A stretch of DNA of 64,000 nucleotides from Dasypus novemcinctus (GCF_030445035.2 NC_080677.1:26609513-26673512), one strand, 5' to 3'; positions 37,201 through 47,999 are shown, counted from the first letter of the stretch. Translations and numbers: made by a program. The notes: generated from the letters alone by a model not told the origin.

Positions 37201-37550
37201 AGTGGAAAATGGCAGCCAACATCCCTGCTAAAAGGTACTCTGACCCCTGTGTTAGAGCTGTTGTGATCTCTAATTCTCTGTGTGTGTTTATGCGAGAAAC
37301 CCACTTAAATGAGAGAGCTAAGTATGTTACCTACCAGTATGATCTGGAACTTGACCGGTGGTCTCTGCGGCAGCATATATCTGAACGTGTGCTGTGGGAC
37401 TTAGGGAGAGATTTTCGATGCACTGTGGGGAAACTTTATCCATCCTGCCTTGAAGAATCTCCATGGAAACCACCAACTTACCTTTTTTCACCTGATGGGA
37501 CAGAGGAGTTTGAACTGGATGGAGAGATGGTTGCACTACCACCTGTATAA
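25113..37550 (+). CDS. KBTBD2: KBTBD2, Kelch repeat and BTB domain-containing protein 2 (spliced CDS, 3 coding exons)
   Basis: The CDS joins 25113-25282, 34240-34405 and 36015-37550, giving 623 residues plus TAA, the length I know for mammalian KBTBD2. Visible domains: BTB at about residues 31-98 (TDIVLIVEG through LYETACFL), a BACK region at about 113-220, then a Kelch propeller with glycine-doublet strands at residues 318-323 (IYIAGG), 382-387 (IYAIGG) and 472-476 (FYIGG). It ends in VALPPV. Known role: a cytosolic substrate adaptor that binds CUL3 through BTB/BACK and recruits substrate through Kelch; its established target is p85-alpha (PIK3R1), so it tunes insulin/PI3K signalling. The start has G at -3 and is the first ATG in this frame that yields the full BTB domain. 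I see no stop, frameshift or missing motif, so the gene appears functional. Identity comes from recognising the protein, not from a search. Confidence 0.97.
26345..27360 (+). mobile_element. MER5A-like DNA transposon split by a LINE fragment
   Basis: The left piece ends GATCATCAGAGTCCTCTTGT; the right piece has ACAAATACAGATTTCTTGGC and GAATCAGAATTTGTATATA, in MER5A order. The insert is about 26407-27220. Confidence 0.65.
26407..27220 (-). mobile_element. LINE 3' region, antisense, inside the MER5A-like element
   Basis: Family words shared with 41.46-41.64 kb (CCCATACAT..., ACCACCAGCACCTTGCATTG, AACCATGAAA). Flanked by TTGTATGTTTT and TTGTATGATTTT. Confidence 0.65.
27597..28024 (-). mobile_element. 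DAS-type SINE, full length, TSD CAGAAATT
   Basis: TSD at 27589-27596 and 28025-28032. Long form with CTGGGCGGCTCTCCTTACAG body. Confidence 0.92.
28274..28509. repeat. 118-bp tandem duplication
   Basis: 28274-28391 and 28392-28509 match at about 114 of 118 positions; the four differences I see are all transitions. The unit includes CAATCTATTTAAAGACACCA. Confidence 0.95.
28510..29393. other. Intron 2, no feature recognised
   Basis: AT-rich; nothing assignable. Confidence 0.4.
29394..29828 (-). repeat. Possible solo LTR, unclassified
   Basis: A GC-richer block in AT-rich intron. On the - strand it has a CCATTGGTGGG motif and then CAGCTTAAAAGGTGACC, spaced like a CCAAT box and a TATA-like element, and it ends in CAACACA. 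I found no convincing TSD, so this is only a candidate. Confidence 0.3.
30490..32560 (-). mobile_element. Long LINE 3' region, antisense (two adjoining copies)
   Basis: About 30.49-32.24 kb shares blocks with 50.15-51.37 kb (TTTTTCCAGTTGCATTGCTA, GGAGGCTTATCCCTGGGAG). About 32.25-32.56 kb repeats the start of the family (GGGGATTCCTATATACCTAA, ACAATTCCAGTGCCCCCAAA). The 174-codon open frame at 31719-32243 (-) lies inside. Confidence 0.65.
32560..33480 (-). mobile_element. L2 LINE, antisense, split by a DAS SINE
   Basis: CAGTGGCCTCCTAAGCAGTT, TACTTTGTGATCTGCC and CCCTGCATGAACCTTTTATG resemble reversed L2; the match resumes after the SINE (TTCCTTGTCCTTGCAGACCC). Confidence 0.55.
32910..33290 (-). 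mobile_element. DAS-type SINE with a perfect 16-bp TSD
   Basis: TCTACTCTGACTCTTT at 32894-32909 and 33291-33306. Confidence 0.95.
33570..33940 (-). mobile_element. LINE-1 3'UTR fragment, antisense
   Basis: AAGATATAATTTACATACCA, TTGTGCCCTC and TTTCATATAAATGGAATCTT are classical reversed L1M 3'UTR words. Confidence 0.75.
34240..34405 (+). CDS. KBTBD2: KBTBD2 coding exon 3 (residues 57-112, rest of BTB)
   Basis: The acceptor is CTTATAG at 34233-34239 and the donor is CAG|GTATGC at 34406. At 166 nt it restores the frame opened by the phase 2 intron and ends in phase 0 after LQ. It encodes MFMSGLSES, the VHLRNVDA turn and the TYAYTGNL segment typical of a BTB domain. Confidence 0.96.
34406..36014 (+). 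other. KBTBD2: KBTBD2 intron 3 (1.6 kb)
   Basis: GTATGC...TTTTAG. Apart from an antisense MIR at about 35.2-35.4 kb and an L2-like 3' end near 34.65 kb, I see no recognisable element. Confidence 0.9.
35210..35425 (-). mobile_element. MIR SINE, antisense
   Basis: GTGAGGTTTAGAGAGGCAAA, then TTTTGAACCTAAGCAGCCTG and GCTAGTTAACCACTGTGAT. Confidence 0.8.
36015..37550 (+). CDS. KBTBD2: KBTBD2 coding exon 4 (residues 113-623, BACK and Kelch)
   Basis: The acceptor TTTTAG ends at 36014 and the first codon is GTA (VEDVLQRC). The exon encodes the BACK domain ([37 protein letters not shown]) and the whole Kelch propeller, with TAA at 37548-37550. About 82 per cent of the protein sits in this exon. The paired glycines and following Tyr/Trp of the Kelch blades are intact. 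Confidence 0.97.
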   Translation, partial: VEDVLQRCREYLIKKINAENCVRLLSFADLFSCEELKQSAKRMVEHKFTAVYHQEAFLQLSHDLLVDILSSDNLNVEKEETVREAAMLWLEYNTESRSQYLSSVLSQIRIDALSEVTQRAWFQGLPPNDKSVVVQGLYKSMPKFFKPRLGMTKEEMMIFIEASSENPCSLYSSVCYSPQAEKVYKLCSPPADLHKVGTVVTPDNDIYIAGGQVPLKNTKTNHSKTSKLQTAFRTVNCFYWFDAQQNTWFPKTPMLFVRIKPSLVCCEGYIYAIGGDSVGGELNRRTVERYDTEKDEWTMVSPLPCAWQWSAAVVVHDCIYVMTLNLMYCYFPRSDSWVEMAMRQTSRSFASAAAFGDKIFYIGGLHIATNSGIRLPSGTVDGSSVTVEIYDVNKNEWKMAANIPAKRYSDPCVRAVVISNSLCVFMRETHLNERAKYVTYQYDLELDRWSLRQHISERVLWDLGRDFRCTVGKLYPSCLEESPWKPPTYLFSPDGTEEFELDGEMVALPPV

Positions 37551-38174
37551 TTGGGGAGTTCAGGGAGTGCACGCCTTGTTTATGTGCTTTTGTCATTTTC
37601 TTTGCTAAATGAGAGAGGCTATGAAAAGACTAAATATGAGTACATAAAAATCTATCTTTGATAAATTTTATTTTTATGCCCTACCTTAAAAATATTTGCA
37701 TCAGTATAATATATATCAGTGAGTCTTACAGAAAGATATGCTTCCATAATATGAAATAGATTATCCAATAATTGAGAAACTTTTATGTGTATCATGAAAG
37801 CTTAAGAATCTGGATTATCTAACAGATCATTAGCCCTGTGTATGTACAGCTCAGAAGGTTCACTTATAAAAGGTAGTCTCCTGTTCCTAGTGTGGTATAT
37901 CACAAATTGTGCTGAGTTTATTTCAGTGTATGTATTTTATTCCTGTGCTTCTGTTCTGAAGTCCTGGAATACAGTGTTTTCCAGTGTAATGAATTCAGCT
38001 GCACTTAACACTAATGTCCATGATGGTATAGAAATGCTGTCTAAATCCTATACTATATAGTTGAGGAAGATCTTCCATTTTATGGTATTACACAGGAAAG
38101 CTATGACTGCAGGATCAGTCTATACTATTAGGTGCATGTATTCTCTTTTCACTAACTTATACTTGTTTATCTAG

Positions 38175-38180
38175 AATAAA
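38175..38180 (+). terminator. KBTBD2: Proximal poly(A) signal AATAAA
   Basis: Canonical hexamer in CTAGAATAAAGTC, 625 nt past the stop. It would give a 3'UTR about half the full length if used. Confidence 0.45.
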
Positions 38181-38724
38181 GTCTTCCAAACCGCTGGTCC
38201 TTTACCAGGTGTGGACTTAAGTTGCTGGGCTTGCAGTAAGAATTGCTGGCCTCTCATTGTGCGGGTCTGTGTGGAGCTTTAATCAGTAAACGACTCCACT
38301 TTCTGTATTACGTTAATATTGGCTCATGCATAAAATTACCTGCTGCTGATGTATTTCTCCATCTTAAAGATTTAGAGTGGGTTAACCAGGTCATTACATC
38401 TTCGTTAATTTAATAACAAGCATTACTGTAGAGTGATTGTGTTTAGATATCCATTAGCTGTCAGGGTGTGTTTTTTTTTTAACCTGTGACTGTGTGTGTT
38501 GGGGGGGGGTTAGGATTAGGGAGGTGAACTGTTCAGGAATTCTCTGCACTAGCTGTGCGGAAGAGCAGGTAACTAGTGCTGCTCTGGCATTAATCCCAGG
38601 AACCACTAGCAGTAGCGGGGCGCCGCCAATCTAACATGAGCACAGGTGCTTCATGACAAACATTACTAGCATGTTCAACTGCATAATGTTCTGGCACTGT
38701 ATTTTGAATGACATTAATTTATTA

Positions 38725-38730
38725 AATAAA
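38725..38730 (+). terminator. KBTBD2: Distal poly(A) signal AATAAA
   Basis: Canonical hexamer in TATTAAATAAATTG with T/GT-rich sequence 15-40 nt downstream. It is my preferred end for the KBTBD2 transcript. Confidence 0.6.
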
Positions 38731-38935
38731 TTGTATATATTCAGCATCTGTTTTTCTTTTGTGATGGTTATGGTACAACAATGCTTTTAGTTTTGGTTTT
38801 ACTGAGTCAGCTTAGCTTATTATAGATGGTTTCTTCAGAATATTCTTGGCCATGTATATATTTGACTTTCCATTTTTATTGTCTCATTTGAACCATACAG
38901 AATCAACAAAAACTCAGATCAATATATTAGTTTTA

Positions 38936-39075
38936 GACCAGTGGCTTTCAAATGTGGTTGCATTTCAGACTCATCTGGGATTCTTTTAAAAGTTTGGGAT
39001 GATGCCTGAGCCAGAATCTTTGGTGGGACATACCCAGCAAGGGTATCTTCCAAAGCACAAGAGGTGATTTTCTTG
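38936..39075 (+). mobile_element. MER5A-like DNA transposon
   Basis: CAGTGGCTTTCAAATGTGGT, CATCTGGGATTCTTTTAAAA and GCCTGAGCCAGAATCTTTGG. Confidence 0.65.
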
Positions 39076-39099
39076 GGCAGTTCCAGTTGAAAATAGGTT

Positions 39100-39600
39100 T
39101 AGGCCTTAACTAAAGAAGGATTTGATTCTAAATCAGTTTTCTTAGAGCACATCCTTACGTTTACAGACTTTGTCTCTCCACTGCTTACTGAATGAAGTCC
39201 AAATTTCTTAGCATAGTTAAGGCCCCCTATAATTTGGCTTTCCTTAAACCCCATTTTGCATTGTTTTCCCCAAAACCATAACTTCTAATCAGGATTTTGC
39301 TACATTTTTCTGCCTTTGCCTGCTACCTGCTCTACTCAGAGGGGTCTTTTCACCCCAACTCTGCCTGTGGCTGTCTTGCTGTATTATTCAAGATCTATTT
39401 AATGCATATTTTGATGAAGGCGTCCTGGGTAACTGCTTCTTACCCTCTGCTGGAAAAAGTCTTGTCTTATATCCTTAGGACCTTGTGCCATCATCTTGTA
39501 AATTCTACTGAGTATGTTTACTGGTCTTCATGCTCTTGTACCAAATGGTCAGTTTTTTCAAGGGTCAGAACTTGATTTGTGTCTCTATATCCCTACAGTG
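39100..39600 (-). mobile_element. L2 LINE, antisense
   Basis: TGAATGAAGTCCAAATTTCT, AGTTAAGGCCCCCTATAATT and TGTCTCTATATCCCTACAGT are reversed L2 words. Confidence 0.65.
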
Positions 39601-39699
39601 TAGCATATAGTTTGGTGATTAAAGTCAAATGAAAGTAGGTGTACAAACCTCCTTAGGGAGTTTGAGCAAATTAAATCCAGTATACCAAAATCTTTATTC

Positions 39700-41205
39700 T
39701 CACCAGGTGTTCCATTTGTCACCTTTTTTCTTCACTTTTTCCTTCTCTTAGATCTGCCATCTTAATACCTATGCCATTCCCTTGCCATTAAACTTCTTTG
39801 CCCTAAAATCATTCTTTCATAACTGACAAAACCTGAACATTTTATGAATCCAGTTATATCTTCCTTTATCTCTGTTTGCATCTGGGTTGCTGAACACTGC
39901 TACAGAAAACCAGATGATGGCACAGTTTGGTACCCACCAATCTCAACCAGATCCTCAACACTAGTAAACTTGTCTTTTGTTTTTCAGTTTGAAACCTCCA
40001 GTCTCATTAAATCTTCACCCTGGCAGAGTTCTTCCAATTCACAGAAAAAATAGAGGAAAAACCTCAACTTTCCATCTCCAAATCTATCATTACTTGATAA
40101 TTGGTTTATTCTCTATTATTCAGAAAGAGATAGTATTAAAGATCTGCATAGTAAGATTTTATCCTTCCCAACCTTCTTAGCAACTTTGCTCTGTGAGTTC
40201 ATTGGCTCCCAAACTTGCCTGTGCACCAGAATCCTGTCAGGAGCTTAAATACAGATTCCTGGGCTCTCCCCAAGCCCTAACTTTAAGCATTACTCCCTAG
40301 CTGGTTCTCCTATAGCCAGCGTATTCTTTGAAGTGTCTTCAACTCCTTAAAAACAAAAACTTTCCCTTCTCAATCTTTTCTCTCTACTCCCCTTCACAAA
40401 CTTCATTCCTTACCTGAATTGTCTTCTGATGGATCACATCTCTCCATTTATCACTGAAACCACTTGAAACTGGCTTCTGTCACTATTACTCCATTGAAAC
40501 TTGATCTTTATTATTTTAAATTTAGAGGTTACTTTACTCATTTTGTGTAACACAGCTGAACACTGCTTATTTGAAGTACTCTGAATTGGACTTGTAACAC
40601 ACGCTCCCTGATTTTCCTCCTTCCTCTTTGGCCTTTTCTCTCTTGATGATTTTAGCTCTAACCATTTCTGAAACCTTGGCCTTCCTCTAACTTGTACATG
40701 TTCTGGTCAATCCTGTTCACTTAAGTGACTTTTTTTGAAAAACCTTTGTATTTTGAAATTTAAAGGAACTTAGGAAACTTGAAAGTTGCAAAACTAATTC
40801 AGAACCAACACATGAAACTCCAGTATCCCTCTCCCCATCTTCAGTGATCCTTAGGTTGATTCTCCTCAGCAAAAGACCTATCTCCCAAGAGCCAGGTTTG
40901 GGTATCTCAAAAGTATCTCAAATTCAAAATGTCTTAAGATGTTTTTCCCCCCTCTTCTCTACCCAACACCTGCCTCTGGGCCAGACTTTTTCAGATGATG
41001 GTACCACCACCCATCTAGCTGCACAAGCCAGAAACGTGGAAGTTAACTTTGACTCTTCCCTCTCCCTTACCTCCATAACCAGTCAGTCACAGACCTTGTG
41101 GGAGTCTCTTAAATTTTATTTCTTGAATTCATCCTCACTTCTAACACATGAATCTAGAACCCTTATCATCTCTTGCTTGGAAAATTTATCACCTTCCTAA
41201 GTGAT
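39700..41205 (-). mobile_element. L2 LINE pieces, antisense, with a MER5A-like insert
   Basis: L2-like words at 40.98-41.10 kb (GTTAACTTTGACTCTTCCCT). MER5A-like at 40.19-40.33 kb (CCAAACTTGCCTGTGCACCA). A LINE 3' scrap at 40.73-40.85 kb interrupts. Boundaries are uncertain. Confidence 0.5.
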
Positions 41206-41650
41206 TTCTTTTTAAATAACAGCCTTATTGAGCTACAATCCACATACCATACAGTTCACCCGTTTGAGGTATAGAACAATGGTTTTTACTATATTTACAG
41301 TTCTATGACCATCACAATCCTAGAACATTTTCATGATCCCCAAAACAAAGCTATACCTATTAGCAGTCACTCTCCATTTCTTTCCTAAATGATCTCTATT
41401 GATATATAGTCTTTGCTTAATATTCTCTCCTCATTGCAACCAGATTGTTTTTCAAAATTTTATTTATTTTTATTATTAGAGAAGTTGAGTTTTCACAACA
41501 GTCATTCATAATGGGCAGAATTCCCATACATCATCCCTCCACCAACACTTTACATTGTTGTGGAACAGTTGTTACAGATTATGAAAGAACGTGATCAGAC
41601 TATTACCACTAACTGGTCCCAGATTATCTTTTTTCAAACAAATTTCATGT
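41206..41650 (-). mobile_element. Two LINE 3' fragments, antisense
   Basis: 41206-41400: CCTTATTGAGCTACAATCCA, AACATTTTCATGATCCCCAA. 41455-41640: TAATGGGCAGAATTCCCATA and ACACTTTACATTGTTG, the family seen at 26.5 kb. Confidence 0.65.
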
Positions 41651-42366
41651 GCCATTTCTTACAACCTTTTTTCATGGAGTAAGAACCAAGTTCCTTTGTA
41701 ATTTACAATATGAATATGATTTTTGCTTACTTTCCTGGCCTAATTTATTTCTTATGGTTTATAAACAACATTTTTTTAGTTTCTTTAATGGGTCTTGTCC
41801 TCTCTTTCACATACATAATTTTTTCTGCCTTAAAAACTCTTCCCCTTTGGTTATATCTAAGATACACCCCAGTTTGCCTGTTTTTCCTTTCACTTTCAAA
41901 AATGTCTCTGGATGGTGAATTATATGGTAGGGTAACTGGTTTAGTTTACCCTTCAGGTAACTTCCTCCAGGAAACACTTTTTAAAATTCTACTACTTTGA
42001 GTTTCTTTAAATCGATTGTACTCAAATTGCCTAACCCTCATCAAAATATTGTAATTACTTTTTTTGATTGTCCTTACCACTGCTGTGAGAACAAGTGCTT
42101 GTGTCTAATCTATTCATTTCTGTATCTTCAACACCTAAAAACACCTGGCACATTGTGGGCACACTACAGAATGAGACCTAATAAAAGACTGTATGGGTCT
42201 CAAGGGGAATTTGAACTACAGTAAAATCATTTAGACCAATGCTTTGTATAATTAATATTGAAAGGTGCCTCTTTGACACTACAGGGAAAGCATTTGTGAA
42301 ATAAGCTGACTTAAAAAAACTTTTCAACAACATATAAAAAGGATAGTGTACCATGTACTTCGGTGG
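41651..42366. other. Intergenic, no gene recognised
   Basis: An L2-like tail (CACCTGGCACATTGTGGGCA) near 42145; otherwise unassigned. Confidence 0.4.
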
Positions 42367-42575
42367 TTTTTTTTTTTTTTTTTTTTGAGGTACCAGGGGC
42401 CAGGGATTGAACCCAAGACCTCATATGTGGGAAGCCAGTGCTCATACTCTGAGCCACATCAACTTCCTCGAGTTTTTTCATTTGTTTTGCCCGCTGTTTT
42501 TTTTCAGGAGGCACAGGAACCAAACCTGGGAACCTCCCATGTGGGAGGTGGGCACTCAACTGCTTGAGCCACTTA
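42367..42575 (-). mobile_element. Two short DAS-type SINE heads in a row
   Basis: 42367-42469: T-run then GGATTGAACCCAAGACCTCA. 42487-42575: AGGAGGCACAGGAACCAAAC then CAACTGCTTGAGCCACTTA. Confidence 0.75.
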
Positions 42576-42592
42576 TTAAGTGGCTCCCCGAC

Positions 42593-44145
42593 TTGCATTA
42601 AGATGTCAGTACTACCCAAAGCAATTTACAGATTGAATGCAATTCCTATCAAAATTCCAACACCCTATTTTTTGCAGAAATCTAAAAGCCAGTCTCAAAT
42701 CTATATGGAATCATAAGGGGCCACTAGCCAAATCATTACTGCAAAAGAAGAACATAGTTTGAGGTCTCACACTTCAAATCTTACTACAAAGCCATGGTAA
42801 TCAAAATAGTGCAGTACTGGCATAAATATAGACCTAGACCAATGGAATAGAATCTAGCCAACTGATTTTCAATGGAGTATCAAGTACATTAATTGGGGAA
42901 AGAATGGTCTCTTCAACAAAGAGTGCTGGAAAAATGAGTCTACGGGCAAAAGAATGAAATTGGACCCCTACCTCACACCATAAACAAAAATTAACTCAAA
43001 ATGAATAATGAACCTAAATCTAAGAGATAAAACCATAAAACTTTGAGGAAAACAGAGGGGGAACCTCTTAACCTAGTATTGGTAGTGATTTCTTAGATAT
43101 GATACTAAAAGCAACCAAAGGAAAAAACTCATCAAAATTTAAAACTTTTGTACGTCAAAAGACACTATCTAGAAAGTGAAAATAGAACCTACAGAATGGG
43201 AGAAAATAATTGCTAACCATTTTATCTCATAAGCATTTAGTAGCCAGAATATATAAACAGCTTTTTACAATGCAACAACAAAAAGGCAACCTACTTAAAA
43301 ACTGGGCAAAGGAATTGAGTAGACCTTTTTCCAAAGAAAATATGCAAATGGCCAATAGGCACATGAAAATATGCTCAACATCATTAGCCTTTAGGGAAAT
43401 GTAAATAAAAACCCCAATGAAATACCCCTTCACATCCACTAGGATAGCTATTATCAAAATCCAGAAAATAACAAATGTTGACGATGCGGTGATACTGGCA
43501 CCCTAAGAAAGATATTTTTTTTAACCCTTATACTTTGTTAGGGGGATTTTAAAATGGTGCAGCCACTGTCGAAATCAGTTTGACAGTCCAGGAAGTTGCA
43601 CATAGAATTACTATATGACCTGGCAATCCTACTTCTTGGTATATACCCAAATGAATTGAAAGCAGGGACTCAAACATTTGAGATACTTGTACAACAATGT
43701 CCATAGTAGCATTATTCACAATAGCCAAAAGGTGGAAGCAACCCAATGTGCATCAACAGAAGAATATTAATCAGCTATGAAAAGGAATGAAGTTCTGATA
43801 TATGACAAAACATGGATAAACCTTGAGGACATCATGTTGAGCGAAAGAGCCAGATACAGAAAGACAAATATTAACAATCTTGCTTACATGAAATACATAG
43901 ACTATTCAGAGACAACAGATTACAGGTTATTAGGGGATGGGGAGTGGTTAGGTTGCTGATGGGAAGGGGAAATTACTGCTAAATGGGTATATAGTTTCTT
44001 TTGAGGTGATGAAAAAGTTTGGGTAATGGATGTTGTTGACGATCGCCCAATATTGTGAATGTAATACCACTGAATTGTATATTGAAAGTGACCAAAATGG
44101 GAAGTTTTGAGTTGTATATGTTACTATAATAAAAGTTTAAAAAAT
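42593..44145 (+). mobile_element. LINE-1 ORF2 3' part and 3'UTR, sense (5'-truncated)
   Basis: Familiar L1 words in order: CAAAGCAATTTACAGATTGA, AATGCAATTCCTATCAAAAT, GGGAAAGAATGGTCTCTTCA, CCATAGTAGCATTATTCACA, then TGAATTGTATATTGAAAGTG and TATAATAAAAGTTTAAAAAA. The reading frame is broken. Confidence 0.85.
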
Positions 44146-44179
44146 AAAATGTTTGCATAAAGCAATACACCGTAAGCAA

Positions 44180-44960
44180 AGTAAAAAATGACAAAATGGA
44201 AAAAATTTTAATATTTCTAATACTTAAAGAGCTTTCAAAAATAAAAAGACCAAGAATCCTATAGGAAATGGGCTTATGAAATGAACAAGGCACTGTAAAA
44301 GAAATTCAAACAACTCTTAACCAGATGAAAACATATTTCATTTCATTTATGTTAAGAGCTGTAAAAAAATTTTTAAATGGCAAAGATACCATTCTTATAT
44401 ATTAAATTGGCAAAAAGTCCAAGTTTGACATAATGTTTGTTGGTGGGGACATAGGCACACTCATACATGGACCTCCAAGTTACCTTCTTATTACAGTGAT
44501 TGTAGGGTATTTGGCAATATCTGGTAAAATTACTGATGCATTTGCCCTTTGACAAGCATCCCACTTCTAGGAATGTATTCTGAAGACAAACTGGCAAAAA
44601 ATATATTTTGAAGGTGTGCAAAGCATATTATTCCATACAGCACTATTTGTAATAGCAAAAGACTAGGAACAACCCAAATGTCCATCAATAGGGGACTAGT
44701 TAAATAAACAATGGTAGAGCCATACAGTGAAGTTCTGCGATGTGTGTATATACATGTAATAAAATATGTGATATACATAGTTTGCTTATATATATATTTT
44801 TTAAATGGAAGGGCAAATTATAAACATTAAAATATAGTTAACACAGAAATTTCATAATGCAAGGTGCTGGTAGAGGGGTGGTGTGTGGGAATTATGCATG
44901 TTATGCATGATTGTTTTATAATCTCACAACTTCCCTAATAAAAAATTAATTAAAAAATTA
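44180..44960 (+). mobile_element. Second, older LINE (L1/HAL1-like) 3' part, sense
   Basis: GCATCCCACTTCTAGGAATG, CAACCCAAATGTCCATCAAT and TATGTAATAAAATATG-type 3' end. Confidence 0.7.
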
Positions 44961-45231
44961 ATTAAAAATATGGTTAACATAAAATAGGGAGGGAATAGGA
45001 TGAGAGAGATAAAATTAGTCTTCTTTATACCTTGTTTTGTAAACTTTTGAACTATATATATTTCATATAATTATAAAACAAAACCAAGATCTTATAATGA
45101 AGCTAATGAACCAAATGAGTATCCAGAGGGTGGCATAATTACACAAAAAGTGACAATTAACTTTAAAACAGCAATTGGTATATCCTTAATGAAATATATC
45201 CTAAGGAAAAAATGAGAAAAAATTTTTAACT

Positions 45232-45680
45232 TTCTTTTTGGTTTTTTAAGATTTTTAAAAAAATTTCTCTCCCCTTCCTCGCCCCCACCCCCCTAGTTGT
45301 CTGCTCTCTGTGTCCATTCCCTGTATGTTCTTCTGTGTCTGCTTGTATTCTTCTGTGTCTGCTTGTATTCTTGTCAGCGGCACCTGGAATCTGCGTCTCT
45401 TTTTGTTGCATCATCTTGCTGTGTCAGCTCTCCTTGTGTGCGGCACCACCCTGGGCAGGCTGCACTTTTTCGCGCTGGGCGGCTCTCCTTTCCGGGCACA
45501 CTCCTTGTGCGTGGAGCTCCCCCACGCGGGGGACACCCCTGAATGGCACAGCACTCCTTGCACGCATCAGCACTGCGTGTGGGCCAGCTCACCACACGGG
45601 TCAGGAGGCCCTGGGTTTGAACCTTGGACCTCCCATGTGGTAGGCGGGTGCTCTATTCATTGAGCCAAAGCCACTCCCCC
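45232..45680 (-). mobile_element. DAS-type SINE with an internal 20-bp duplication
   Basis: Full-length form. TTCTTCTGTGTCTGCTTGTA occurs twice back to back at 45328-45347 and 45348-45367. Confidence 0.9.
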
Positions 45681-45889
45681 TTGATAGTTTTCTTGATATC
45701 TAGTAGGATAAGATATTCTAGGCTCATTTGTGTATTTCTTGTCCCATATCAAAACTGTCAAGGACTACTGGAGTCATGTCAAGGACTTGGGAACCAACTA
45801 CCCACCTAGAACCATTGACCCAAAAAAGAATTTGAGCATTAGTAAGAATTTTAAGCGCAGTGGGTTGGAATATACTAAATATGTTTAAT

Positions 45890-46870
45890 TTAAGAGTTCA
45901 CTTTAAAAATATACAAATGATCAGTCACCATTAAAGGATGGTAGTAAACCAACTCACATTGCAAAACTAGTAAATAAAGGGAAAGAGTCAAGCATTTTAT
46001 TCTGCCTTTTTTATACACACTGAACCATGGGGTAGCAAACTAGCTGAGGGTAAGTTATTTTCTTCATACCATAGTCCAGCTAATAATGAGAGCATGACAG
46101 AATTAGACTATCACTTTCTCATTCCGTAATTAACCTGGGCAGTGATCATCAATGGCTGCTAATATAAAATTAAACGAGACCACTAGACATGTTGATGGAA
46201 TGATATCCCACTTATAAAGTAATCTTGCCCTTTCCCCCCATCAGGTCTAATCTGATCAAACCTTTACACCTAGCTTCCAATTTATGTAAATGCAGATATT
46301 AGAAGAACATTAAATTACACCAAAGGGATACAATCAGCAAAATCCAGACTTTGGAAAATTGTATCCAACAAATGACTCAGTTGCTTCAACAAATTGGAAA
46401 GAGGGAAACGGACTTTGGCCCAGTGGTTAGGGCGTCCGTCTACCACATGGGAGGTCCGCGGTTCAAACCCCGGGCCTCCTTGACCTGTGTGGAGCTGGCC
46501 ATGCGCAGTGCTGATGCGCGCAAGGAGTGCCGTGCCACGCAGGGGTGTCCCCCGCGTGGGGGAGCCCCACGCGCAAGGAGTGCGCCCGTGAGGAAGCCGC
46601 CCAGCGTGAAAAGAAAGAGCAGCCTGCCCAGGAATGGCGCCGCCCACACTTCCCGTGCCGCTGACGACAACAGAAGCGGACAAAGAAACAAGACGCAGCA
46701 AATAGACACCAAGAACAGACAACCAGGGGAGGGGGGGAAATTAAATAAATAAATAAATCTTTAAAAAAAAAAAAAAACAAATTGGAAAGACTATAAAGGG
46801 AAGAAGGGGGAAACGTATAGTGACTTAAAAGATGTATCAACCAATGGCAATGTGTGGACTTTATTTTCAT
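45890..46870 (+). mobile_element. LINE-1 3' part, sense, split by a DAS SINE
   Basis: ATTACACCAAAGGGATACAA and CCAACAAATGACTCAGTTGC; after the SINE it continues ATGTATCAACCAATGGCAAT and GTGTGGACTTTATTTTCAT. Confidence 0.65.
46403..46775 (+). mobile_element. DAS-type SINE, sense, perfect 14-bp TSD
   Basis: ACAAATTGGAAAGA at 46389-46402 and 46776-46789. A well-preserved long form with AATAAATAAATAAATCTTT tail. Confidence 0.95.
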
Positions 46871-47745
46871 TGAACTAAGAATAAATAGGGCTCCACTCAA
46901 AAACTTGCCCACGATATTCATGGCATTATAATAGCAAAAAAGTATAAGCAAAATGTGGTATATTTATACAATGGATAATTCCACAATTAGAAGGAATGCA
47001 CCTTGAAAGTATGCTCAGTAAAAAAGGCTGGACACAAAAGGCCAAACTTTTTTTTTTAAGATTTATTTATTTCTCTCCCTTCCCCCCCTCCCGCCCTGGT
47101 TGTTTGTTCTATGTCTATTTGCTGTGTCTTCTTTGTCCCCTTCTGTTGTTGTCAGCGGCACGGGAATCTGTGTTTCTTTTTGTTCTTCATCTTGTTGTGT
47201 CAGCTCTCCGTGTGTGCGGCGCCATTCCTGGGCAGGCTGCACTTTCACGCTAGGTGGCTCCCCTACATGGGGACACCCCTGCGTGGCAGGGCACTCCTTG
47301 CACGCATCAGCACTGTGCGTGGGCCAGCTGCATACGGGTCAAGGAGGCCCAGGGTTTGAACCGCGGACCTCCCATGTGGTAGACGGACGCCCTAACCACT
47401 GGGCCAAGTCTGCTTCCCACAAGGCCAAATATTTATAATGCAAATGCATAGGGAGAAAGTAGCTTAGCGGTTCCAGTGGATGGGGTGTGGGGGTGGAGGG
47501 AGAATGGGAAGTGCTTGTTAATAGGGATGAGGTTGAAGTTTTCCTTTAAAGGGTGAATTTTATGGTAGGTGAATTGGATCACAACTAAAATGTGACATTT
47601 CTGAGATATTGAAATTTGAACATATTTGCTACTTGATAATATTAAATTTGTATAACATTAAAAAAAAAGAATCTGACTTTTAGAAATGCATTGTTAAATA
47701 TTTACAGATGAATTTCACTGGGATTTGCTTCAAAAATAATGCAAG
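46871..47745 (+). mobile_element. LINE-1 3' parts, sense, split by a DAS SINE
   Basis: GGTATATTTATACAATGGAT ... GGCCAAA [SINE] ...TTTATGGTAGGTGAATTGGA; then a second fragment to 47745 (GATTTGCTTCAAAAATAATG). Confidence 0.65.
47047..47417 (-). mobile_element. DAS-type SINE, antisense
   Basis: TSD CAAAAGGCCAAA (47035-47046) against CACAAGGCCAAA (47418-47429), one mismatch. Confidence 0.92.
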
Positions 47746-47749
47746 ATAG

Positions 47750-47930
47750 GGGAGCGGATGTGGTTCAAGCATTTGGATGCCTGCCTCCCACATTGGAGGT
47801 CCCAGGTTTTGTTCCCAGTGCCTCATAAAAAAGACAAGCAGACAAAATGAGCAAAACACAGCAAGCAGACATATGAAGGACCCATCTGGGGGAGGGGGGA
47901 ATAAAAATTAAAAAATGGGGTAGCTGAAAA
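47750..47930 (+). mobile_element. DAS-type SINE, short form, sense
   Basis: GGGGAGCGGATGTGGTTCAA head, GGAGGTCCCAGGTTTTGTTC, A-rich tail. Confidence 0.8.
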
Positions 47931-47999
47931 ATCATTTTGCAGCTATCAGCAAGGATTGAATCAGGTGAGATTCATCAATGAATGCTTTGATGGTTCTAC

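Larger units (their letters stand above)
37551..38750 (+). other. KBTBD2: KBTBD2 3'UTR
   Basis: This is the UTR part of the last exon, running from the stop codon to just past the distal AATAAA at 38725-38730, which is followed by the T/GT-rich TCTGTTTTTCTTTTGTGATGG stretch expected of a cleavage site. No DAS SINE or other young repeat lies inside it, in contrast to both flanks. The exact end is inferred. Confidence 0.7.

Noticed and set aside
43210-43404. Open frame resembling a reverse transcriptase C-terminal part
   Set aside because: A broken piece of LINE-1 ORF2, annotated as part of the mobile element and not as a gene.
46403-46480. tRNA-gene-like sequence (box A and box B) at SINE heads, here and at each DAS copy
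   Set aside because: They are SINE heads with degenerate promoter boxes followed by SINE bodies and tails, not tRNA genes.
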